Assembly: GCA_964548475.1 (NCBI GenBank)
Contig: CAZJRF010000063.1
Coordinates: forward strand, 1 to 11,103
Length of the DNA stretch: 11,103 nt
Direction of reading: 5' to 3'
Origin: VGBK01 sp964548475
GTDB taxonomy: Bacteria; Actinomycetota; Acidimicrobiia; Spongiisociales; UBA11373
Of this stretch, positions 1 to 5,482 are shown one piece after another (the first letter of the stretch is position 1; every line of letters starts with the position of its first letter). The notes under the pieces are model-generated. The model was not told the origin of the DNA and did no database searches. It saw only the letters and a list, made by a program, of their open reading frames with translations. Position numbers and translations under genes: made by a program.

Positions 1-1102
1 GCTGGCGGGCGTAATCGAGGATCGCGATCCCCAGCGCCCCGCTCTGGCTGGACATGGCCACGGTCCCCCGGGGCGGGTAGTTGGGAGCGAAGGTCACGTC
101 GAGATTCACCGCCGGGTCGGTGTTCAGCATGCCCATGCAGTTGGGGCCCACCATGCGCATCCCCGAGTTGCGCACCAAATCCAGCAACTCAGTCTCCAGC
201 TCGGTGCCGGCCTCGCCGGTCTCCGAGAAGCCGGCGCTGATGACGACCAGCGCCCTCACCCCCTTGTCGGCGCACTCCTGCACCACCGGCAGCACAGCCC
301 GGGCGGGCACCACGATGACGGCCATGTCCACCGCGTCGGGGATGTCGAGCACCGACTTGTAGGCCCTCACCGAGCCCACCGCCGGGGCGTTGGGGTTGAC
401 CGGGTACACGATGCCCGAGAACCGGGCGGCCATGGTGTTGCGCATCAGCCGGGCGCCGATGGACCGCTCGTCCCGGCTGGCGCCGACCACCGCGATGCTG
501 CGCGGGTAGAACATGGGCAGGAGCGACGCCGCCACCGCCTGCTGCTCGTGCTGCCAGGCCGCCCGCTTCGCCTCGTCGGTGAGCTCGACGGGGAACTCGA
601 CGGTGTAAATCCCCTGGCCCATCTCCCGGCGCAGCTGGAACCCCGAACTGCGGAAGACCCTCATCATCGGGTAGTTGTCGGGCAGGACGAAGGCGCGGAA
701 CGAAGTGACCCCGTTGTTGCGGGCGTAGTTGGTGAGGTGGGTGAGCAGATGAGTGGCGATACCCCGACCCTGGTGGCCGTCCTCTACCACGAAGGCGACC
801 TCCGCAACCGTCTGGTCATCCTCCATGCGGTCGTAACGGCCGATGGCCACCATCTTGCCGCCCAACTCGACCACAAAGGCCATGCGGTCGTCGTAGTCGA
901 CCTGGGTAAAGTACTGCAGCTCCTCCTTGGAGAGATCCTGCTTGTGACGGAAGAAGCGGTGGTACACGCTCTCCCGCCCCAGGCGGTGGAACATGGTGTG
1001 CAGGGAGTCGGCATCTTCGGGTTTGACGGGGCGGATGTGCGCCAGTCCCCCGTCGCGCAGCACTACATGGAAGTCGTAGTCGGTCGGATAGGCGGCCACC
1101 AT
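1..1102 (-). CDS. GNAT acetyltransferase / NDP-forming acyl-CoA synthetase-like protein (Pat-type), 3' end missing
   Basis: The frame stays open to the left edge, giving the first 367 residues. Residues ~18-165 read as a GNAT fold: the acetyl-CoA-binding motif QGRGIA is at 111-116, preceded by strand EVAFVVED (Glu101 is a candidate catalytic base). Residues ~193-330 resemble the CoA-binding Rossmann domain of succinyl-CoA ligase-type synthetases (SIAVVGAS at 202-209, VGPNCMG at 318-324), and SSQSGALGIA (351-360) begins the ligase-like domain. Known proteins of this architecture (Pat/KAT family) acetylate the active-site lysine of acetyl- and propionyl-CoA synthetases; the ligase-like part often acts as a sensor rather than an enzyme. 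The phosphohistidine region lies beyond the edge, so catalytic competence of that half cannot be judged. ATG at 1102 is chosen; an in-frame GTG at 1105 is equally close to a weak AGAAAG/GAGAG ribosome site. A PrpE-like substrate candidate lies at 5483-7387. Confidence 0.9.
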   Translation of the reverse strand, partial: MVAAYPTDYDFHVVLRDGGLAHIRPVKPEDADSLHTMFHRLGRESVYHRFFRHKQDLSKEELQYFTQVDYDDRMAFVVELGGKMVAIGRYDRMEDDQTVAEVAFVVEDGHQGRGIATHLLTHLTNYARNNGVTSFRAFVLPDNYPMMRVFRSSGFQLRREMGQGIYTVEFPVELTDEAKRAAWQHEQQAVAASLLPMFYPRSIAVVGASRDERSIGARLMRNTMAARFSGIVYPVNPNAPAVGSVRAYKSVLDIPDAVDMAVIVVPARAVLPVVQECADKGVRALVVISAGFSETGEAGTELETELLDLVRNSGMRMVGPNCMGMLNTDPAVNLDVTFAPNYPPRGTVAMSSQSGALGIAILDYARQ

Positions 1103-1174
1103 CACTCTTTCTCTCGAGCCATCGGCATTCTGCCAGGTTGCCGCGCTACCTCGCCAGGCAGGGGACGGCCCCGC

Positions 1175-1180
1175 TAACCT
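1175..1180 (+). promoter_or_regulatory. candidate -10 element TAACCT
   Basis: TAACCT fits the actinobacterial TANNNT -10 pattern and lies 18 bases before the GTG of the small membrane-protein gene. No convincing -35 is visible. Similar hexamers precede three other genes in the window. Confidence 0.35.
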
Positions 1181-1185
1181 GACAA

Positions 1186-1193
1186 GAGGAGGG
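1186..1193 (+). promoter_or_regulatory. ribosome binding site GAGGAGGG
   Basis: A strong Shine-Dalgarno sequence five bases before GTG 1199. It decides the start of the short gene and supports it as real. Confidence 0.7.
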
Positions 1194-1198
1194 TTGCG

Positions 1199-1414
1199 GT
1201 GATCGGCCTCATCATCGGCATCATCCTCATCCTGGTCGGGTCCTACGGGGTGCTCGGCGCCCAGCCCTTCGTCCACTGGGCGGCACGCTTGTGGCCTCAC
1301 CCCCGGCACACCGCCCAGGTAGGCAATCTGGTGGCCACGAACTTCATCATCCGCTTCATCGGCTTGCTGGTGGTGGCCGCCGGCGTGGCCCTGGTGGTGA
1401 TGTACTTCGCGTGA
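1199..1414 (+). CDS. small two-transmembrane protein, unknown function
   Basis: The 71-residue product begins at GTG behind a strong GAGGAGGG site. Residues 2-19 (rich in Ile, Leu and Gly) and 48-70 (Leu, Val and Ala) are hydrophobic enough to span the membrane. They are separated by a polar, His/Arg/Pro-containing loop (AARLWPHPRHTAQ, 28-40). This predicts a hairpin inner-membrane protein. I do not recognise a family or assign a function. The gene is divergent from the acetyltransferase gene (93-base spacer) and ends three bases from the stop of the convergent ABC-F gene, leaving no space for a separate terminator. The antisense frames here are less plausible because none has a comparable start signal. 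Confidence 0.7.
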   Translation: MIGLIIGIILILVGSYGVLGAQPFVHWAARLWPHPRHTAQVGNLVATNFIIRFIGLLVVAAGVALVVMYFA

Positions 1415-1417
1415 GGT

Positions 1418-3016
1418 TCAGGCCAGAGCAACCAGGTCGAGCAGCGAATCATCGAAGTAGGCGACCTCACCCTCGGGCATGAGCACCGCCCGGTCGGGAG
1501 CCAGCTCGGCCACGAAGACCGAGTCGTGGCTGACGAGCACCACCGTGCCCCGGTAGAGCCGCAGTGCGATGAGCAACGCCTCCTTGGCCTGGGGGTCCAG
1601 ATTGTTGGTGGGCTCATCGAGCAGCAGGACGTTGTGCCCGCCCACCACCAGCACCGCCAGCGCCAGCTTGGTCTTCTCCCCGCCGGAGAGAGTGCCCGCC
1701 GGCTGGTCCACCCGGTCGGCCAGGAGGAAGTGCCCCAGCACCGCCCGCAGCACCCGCTCGGGCTGCGAGGAGACGGCCTGCAGGTGCGCGAGCACCGTGG
1801 CACCGGGATGGATGCCCTCGTGCTCCTGGGCGTAGTAGCCCACCGACACCCGGTGCCCCCGCCGCACCGTGCCCAAGTCGGGCTGCTCCACCCCGGCCAG
1901 GAGGCGCAGGAGAGTGGTCTTGCCGGCCCCGTTCAGGCCCAGGATGAGCAGGCGCTCGCCCCGTTCGACGGCCACGTTCACATCCACGAAGACCACGTTC
2001 TCCTCGTAGGCCTTGGCCAGCCCGATGCCCTCCAGCGGAATGCGCCCCGACGGCTCCGGCTGAGGGAAGCGCACCCGCACCGACCTGCCCGGTCCGGTCA
2101 CTTCGACCAGGTGGGAGCGGATCCGCTCGGCTCGCGTCTCCATAGTCGACGCCTTGCGGGCCATCTTCTCCGTCTTGCCTTTGAAACGGCGGATGGTGGC
2201 CTCGAGTTGCGCGATCTGCTCTTCCTGATGGCGGCGCCGGCGCCGGCGCTGCTCGCGCCGCCGGTCGCGCTCCCCCAGGTAGTGGGAGTAGGTGCCCCGG
2301 TAGTGCTCCAGCCCGCCTTCCTCAAAGGCAAGCACCGAGGTGATAGCCGCGTCGAGCAGGGGCAAGTCGTGGCTGACCATCACCAGGCCGCCCGGGTAGG
2401 TGCTCAGGTAGTCCACCAGCCACGCTTTGGCGTCGAGGTCGAGATGGTTGGTGGGCTCGTCGAGCAGCAGCAGGTCGGTCTCGGCGAACAGCACCCGCGC
2501 CAACTCGACCCGCCGCCTCTGTCCCCCGGACATCGTGGCCACCGGCTGGCTCATCTCGGACCCCCCTATGCCCACCGACGAAGCGAAGCGGCGCGCCTCG
2601 GATTCGGCCCGATAGCCGCCGGCCAGCTCGAACTCCGCCTCGAGGCGGGCGAACCGGCGGATGGTCCGGTCGCGCTCCGCGCCGCCGGTGGCGGCCATGC
2701 GGCGGCGGGCCTCCTCCATCTGATGCTGCAGCACGCCGATGCGCCGCACCGACAGGATTCGTTCCAGCGCAGTCGCCCGGGGATGCTCGAGCTCGGGAAG
2801 AGCCGCCTCCTGGGACAGGTAGCCCATCACTCCCTGGGCCGCCACCGTCCCCGCCGCCGGCGCCCGCCGGCCGGCCAGCGTGCGCAGCAGGGTGGTCTTG
2901 CCAGCGCCGTTGCGACCGACCAGGCCCACCTTATCGCCCGCGTACAGAGCGAAGTCAACCCCCTCGACGAGAAGGCGCCCCCCGGCCTCGATACCCAGGT
3001 TCTTGGTGATGATCAC
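1418..3016 (-). CDS. ABC-F family ATPase (duplicated ABC domains, no membrane segments)
   Basis: The 532-residue protein has two complete ATP-binding cassettes and no transmembrane region. Cassette 1 has Walker A GRNGAGKT (34-41), signature MSGGQ (162-166), Walker B with DEPTNHLD (186-193) and the H-loop His216. Cassette 2 has GLNGAGKT (360-367), LSGGE (443-447), DEPTNNLD (467-474) and His497. The catalytic glutamates E187 and E468 are both present. Between them, residues ~245-325 form a basic, coiled-coil-like linker with an Arg run at 252-262. Known ABC-F proteins bind the ribosomal E site and reach the P-site tRNA with this linker, acting as translation factors or antibiotic-protection proteins. 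The sequence alone does not say which subfamily this is. GTG 3016 is chosen because GGAGGG lies six bases upstream. It is the third gene of a probable operon, 24 bases after the protease gene. Confidence 0.95.
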   Translation of the reverse strand: MIITKNLGIEAGGRLLVEGVDFALYAGDKVGLVGRNGAGKTTLLRTLAGRRAPAAGTVAAQGVMGYLSQEAALPELEHPRATALERILSVRRIGVLQHQMEEARRRMAATGGAERDRTIRRFARLEAEFELAGGYRAESEARRFASSVGIGGSEMSQPVATMSGGQRRRVELARVLFAETDLLLLDEPTNHLDLDAKAWLVDYLSTYPGGLVMVSHDLPLLDAAITSVLAFEEGGLEHYRGTYSHYLGERDRRREQRRRRRRHQEEQIAQLEATIRRFKGKTEKMARKASTMETRAERIRSHLVEVTGPGRSVRVRFPQPEPSGRIPLEGIGLAKAYEENVVFVDVNVAVERGERLLILGLNGAGKTTLLRLLAGVEQPDLGTVRRGHRVSVGYYAQEHEGIHPGATVLAHLQAVSSQPERVLRAVLGHFLLADRVDQPAGTLSGGEKTKLALAVLVVGGHNVLLLDEPTNNLDPQAKEALLIALRLYRGTVVLVSHDSVFVAELAPDRAVLMPEGEVAYFDDSLLDLVALA

Positions 3017-3022
3017 AGCCGG

Positions 3023-3028
3023 CCCTCC
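3023..3028 (-). promoter_or_regulatory. ribosome binding site GGAGGG for the ABC-F gene
   Basis: It lies six bases before GTG 3016, in the 24-base spacer after the protease stop codon. It supports the GTG start. Confidence 0.6.
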
Positions 3029-3040
3029 ACGACAAAGGAG

Positions 3041-4435
3041 TCAGCAGTCGACGGGGATGACCGTCTCGCACACGACGTCCTCGCCGGTGCGGCAAACGTC
3101 GAAGCCCACGCCCCCGCGCAGCACGTCGCAGCCCACGCCGCCGTGGAGTCGGTCGTCCCCGGGACCACCCGCCAGGAAGTCATCACCCAGACCCCCGCGC
3201 AGAAGGTCGTCGCCGGCCAGGCCCCAGAGCATGTCGGCGCCGGCTCGCCCTTGCAGGATATCGTCATCCTCCCCTCCGAGGAGACTGTCGGCCCCCCTCC
3301 GCCCGATGAGCAGATCGGCTCCCCGGTTGCCCTCGATGTAGTCATCGCCCAGCTGGCCCAGGACGACGTCGTGGCCGGCGCCGCCGTAGGCGCGGTCGTG
3401 GCCGGCCCCCAGGCAGATCACGTCGTCGCCGTCGTCGCCCCAGACGATGTCGTGGCCGGCGCGAGCCACGATCACGTCGTCCTCAGGAGTGCCGTGAATC
3501 ACATCGTCCCCCGGAGTGCCGACGATGGTGGCCTGCTTCCCCCGGCAGTAGTACACGGGCGGAGGCGGAGCTCCGGCCATAACCCCGGCAATCCACTCCT
3601 GGTAGGTGGCCACCCGGGCATACAGGCCGGGCTGGCCGGCCGCGCCGCATTCGAAGCCACCCGACACGAGGCCCACCTGCAGCCCGGCCACGAAGAGAGG
3701 ACCGCCGCTGTCGCCGAAGCAGGAATCCTGGCTGGCGAGACCTCCGGCACACAGCATGTCGGGGAAGATGAAGTCATCCGGGTAGATGGCGGCGCAGTCG
3801 GCATCGGAAATGATCGGAAGGTTCACTTCCCGCAGCTCCGTCGGTTCCTCAGGCGTGCCCGGCGGTAACCCCCGCGTCTGCCCCCAGCCCACGACCGTGG
3901 CCCACACCCCGGGGCCGAAGACAGGAGCGTCGGCTGAGGTGGCCAGTTCGATGGGAGACCCGGCGACGGCCGCCCGCTCCAGCCGGATCAGCGCCACGTC
4001 GTTGGCCAGGGTCCAGGCGTCGTACTCGGGATGCCGGTGCAACTCGGCCGCCCCGATGCGCTCCCCCTGGGTGTCGTCGGCCAGGTCGTGCCGGCCGATC
4101 AGCACGTCGATCTCCGACGGATCATCATGCGCGCGCCCGCTGACACAGTGCGCCGCTGTGAGCACCCACTCGGGGGCGATCAGCGACCCTCCGCAGTACT
4201 GACCGCTGGTCTCGTCCTTGTCGGACTCCACCAGGGCTGCCACGAAGGGGTACTTCTCGGGCGGGTCGACCTCAGTCCCCCCAACTATGCGCGGGGCGAG
4301 ACCGCCCTCCTCCGCCGAGACGGCCGAAGCCGCGATGAGGGAAACAGCGGCTGCCACCACGAGCAGGGCCCACCCGAGGGGCAGAACCCACGAATAGTGA
4401 GAGCGTCTGATCACGCCGGCCACGTTAGCCGTCAC
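3041..4435 (-). CDS. secreted trypsin-like serine protease with C-terminal RTX-type calcium-binding repeats
   Basis: The 464-residue product starts with a Sec-type signal (basic RR at 10-11, hydrophobic core ~17-37, likely cleavage after ASAVSA at 36-41). A short propeptide ending in Arg49 follows, then the mature N-terminus IVGG (50-53). The S1 domain (~50-282) carries His96 (TAAHC), Asp146 (NDVAL) and Ser243 (GDSGGP). Asp237, six residues before the serine, matches Asp189 of trypsin and predicts cleavage after Arg or Lys. The three common disulfides appear kept (C81-C97, C214-C229, C239-C263). Residues ~306-450 are RTX-like GGxGxDxxx repeats that bind calcium in known proteins. GTG 4435 is preceded by GGGAG at nine bases. 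The gene sits 20 bases after the kinase gene. Fold and specificity are well supported; the natural substrate is unknown. Confidence 0.93.
   Translation of the reverse strand: MTANVAGVIRRSHYSWVLPLGWALLVVAAAVSLIAASAVSAEEGGLAPRIVGGTEVDPPEKYPFVAALVESDKDETSGQYCGGSLIAPEWVLTAAHCVSGRAHDDPSEIDVLIGRHDLADDTQGERIGAAELHRHPEYDAWTLANDVALIRLERAAVAGSPIELATSADAPVFGPGVWATVVGWGQTRGLPPGTPEEPTELREVNLPIISDADCAAIYPDDFIFPDMLCAGGLASQDSCFGDSGGPLFVAGLQVGLVSGGFECGAAGQPGLYARVATYQEWIAGVMAGAPPPPVYYCRGKQATIVGTPGDDVIHGTPEDDVIVARAGHDIVWGDDGDDVICLGAGHDRAYGGAGHDVVLGQLGDDYIEGNRGADLLIGRRGADSLLGGEDDDILQGRAGADMLWGLAGDDLLRGGLGDDFLAGGPGDDRLHGGVGCDVLRGGVGFDVCRTGEDVVCETVIPVDC
3086..3520 (-). repeat. degenerate 27-base coding repeats (RTX nonapeptides)
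   Basis: About fourteen to sixteen imperfect copies of a nine-residue GGxGxDxxx-type unit are encoded here, for example GGAGHDVVL (351-359), GQLGDDYIE (360-368), GGLGDDFLA (414-422), GGPGDDRLH (423-431) and GGVGCDVLR (432-440). The repetition is at protein level with drifted codons. In known proteins these units form a calcium-bound parallel beta-roll. Confidence 0.85.
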
Positions 4436-4444
4436 GCGATCTAG

Positions 4445-4449
4445 CTCCC
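4445..4449 (-). promoter_or_regulatory. ribosome binding site GGGAG for the protease gene
   Basis: It lies nine bases before GTG 4435, between the kinase stop and the protease start. It favours GTG 4435 over in-frame GTG codons at residues 5 and 8. Confidence 0.45.
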
Positions 4450-4455
4450 GCGCTC

Positions 4456-5376
4456 TCAGGCGCGCCCGGACAGACGATCGGCCAGCAAGGCCGGGGTCAA
4501 ATCGGCCCGCACCGAGTCGATCGTCTCCACGGTCAGGCTGGCCGCCGCCATGGCCCAGTCGATCGGGGCCCGGCCGCTGCCCGTCCGGCTCAGCCCGTAC
4601 ACGTAGCCCGCGATCTGGGCGTCGCCGGCGCCGGTGACGTCCACGACGGACCGGGCAGGCAGCGCGGGCACCTGCCGGGGCTGTACCCCGTCATCGAGAT
4701 AGACCCCGCGCCAACCCAGCGACACAACCACCCGGCGGACGCCCCGCTGCCGCAGGGCACCGGCGGCGGCCACCACCGATGCCTGATCGTCTGCCGGCAG
4801 CCCGGCCAGGGCCAGGGCCTCCGCCCGATCGGGGAACAGCACGTCGACGCGCGGCAGGGCACCGGCCAGGCGAGCGGCTTTGGGCACCGACACCGGGTCG
4901 GCCAGCAGGAGCGCGTTGCCGAGGTAGCGGAGCAGGCCGGTGATGGTGACCGCGGGCAGGTTGGCGTCCATCACCCAGGCGTCGAACCGACCCAGAGAAG
5001 GCCCCACCCGGTCGGCCCAGGCCGGGTCGAGCCCCTCGTACACCTCCATGTCGGCGGCCGCCACCAGCAGGCGCCCTTCCCGGTCGAGGATGGCCAGGTA
5101 CGAAGCGGTGGGAGGACCCGGGGAGTGACGCACCCCCGAGGTATCCACCGAGGCGGCGTGCAGTTCCCCGAGCAAGGAGTGGCCGGCCGCGTCGTCCCCC
5201 ACCATCGAGAACAGGGTCACCGGCAAGCCCAGCCGGCCCAGGTTACGGGCAACGTTGCCGGCGACACCGCCGGGGGTACGCACGGTGACCGCCGGGTTGG
5301 AGGTACCCGCTCGGGCCTCCCCGCTCAGCCGCGCCTTCACGTCTAGGTGCATCGCTCCGATGCAGGCGATTTTCAT
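4456..5376 (-). CDS. PfkB-family kinase, pseudouridine-kinase-like
   Basis: The 306-residue protein has PfkB hallmarks: CIGAMHLDVKAR near the N-terminus, GGVAGNVARNLGRLG (36-50) as the first signature, and DVTGAGDAQIAGY (246-258) with the anion hole and catalytic base Asp252. GTSNPA (24-29), SYLAILD (92-98), DANLP (137-141) and ADPVSVPKA (159-167) recall PsuK (E. coli YeiC), which phosphorylates pseudouridine to its 5'-phosphate before cleavage by the glycosidase PsuG. No PsuG gene is in the window, so ribokinase-like or other nucleoside or sugar kinase activity remains possible. The family NxxE motif, which helps position Mg-ATP, reads DRAE (183-186), an Asn-to-Asp change. ATG 5376 has no clear ribosome site and lies only 16 bases from a TAGCGT hexamer, consistent with a very short leader. 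It is the first gene of the likely kinase-protease-ABC-F operon. Confidence 0.85.
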   Translation of the reverse strand: MKIACIGAMHLDVKARLSGEARAGTSNPAVTVRTPGGVAGNVARNLGRLGLPVTLFSMVGDDAAGHSLLGELHAASVDTSGVRHSPGPPTASYLAILDREGRLLVAAADMEVYEGLDPAWADRVGPSLGRFDAWVMDANLPAVTITGLLRYLGNALLLADPVSVPKAARLAGALPRVDVLFPDRAEALALAGLPADDQASVVAAAGALRQRGVRRVVVSLGWRGVYLDDGVQPRQVPALPARSVVDVTGAGDAQIAGYVYGLSRTGSGRAPIDWAMAAASLTVETIDSVRADLTPALLADRLSGRA

Positions 5377-5392
5377 GGGCTACTCGGCCGGA

Positions 5393-5398
5393 ACGCTA
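5393..5398 (-). promoter_or_regulatory. candidate -10 element TAGCGT for the kinase operon
   Basis: The minus-strand hexamer TAGCGT fits TANNNT and ends 16 bases before ATG 5376, predicting a leader of roughly ten bases. No clear -35 is visible. Confidence 0.3.
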
Positions 5399-5411
5399 CC
5401 CCTGCCTCCGC

Positions 5412-5423
5412 CCCGGCGCCGGG
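5412..5423. promoter_or_regulatory. perfect 12-base palindrome in the kinase/prpE divergent spacer (possible operator)
   Basis: CCCGGCGCCGGG is its own reverse complement. It sits where the -35 region of the candidate prpE promoter would fall, and the coupled TetR-family gene downstream is a plausible ligand. In DNA of this GC content such palindromes also arise by chance, so this is only a candidate. Confidence 0.25.
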
Positions 5424-5434
5424 ACCACTCCCGT

Positions 5435-5440
5435 TACCCT
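5435..5440 (+). promoter_or_regulatory. candidate -10 element TACCCT for prpE-tetR
   Basis: TACCCT fits TANNNT and lies 42 bases before ATG 5483, predicting a leader of about 35 bases that includes the GGGGAGGA ribosome site. Confidence 0.35.
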
Positions 5441-5467
5441 CCATTAACATGCCCGGGCGCACCGACC

Positions 5468-5475
5468 GGGGAGGA
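5468..5475 (+). promoter_or_regulatory. ribosome binding site GGGGAGGA for prpE
   Basis: It lies seven bases before ATG 5483. It decides the start: the frame stays open upstream to 5255, but that extension would run through the divergent promoter and into the kinase gene. Confidence 0.7.
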
Positions 5476-5482
5476 ACCCGCC

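Noticed and set aside
1418..3016. ABC-F gene as a specific antibiotic-resistance determinant
   Set aside because: The motifs show ABC-F but not the subfamily, and there is no nearby resistance gene or leader peptide with an attenuator to support a resistance role.
3086..3520. Repeat block considered as a CRISPR array or minisatellite
   Set aside because: Unit length and variation follow in-frame nonapeptide coding with Gly and Asp kept; there are no identical repeats separated by unrelated spacers.
1526..3868. A 780-codon open frame on the plus strand covering the ABC-F and protease genes
   Set aside because: It is antisense to two genes with full catalytic motifs, and its product is a low-complexity His/Gln/Ala/Val/Gly-rich sequence with no domain. 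Long antisense frames are expected at this GC content.
5255..5482. N-terminal extension of the prpE-like gene by 76 codons
   Set aside because: It would overlap the kinase gene and cross the divergent promoter, its residues do not fit the family, and ATG 5483 has a good ribosome site.
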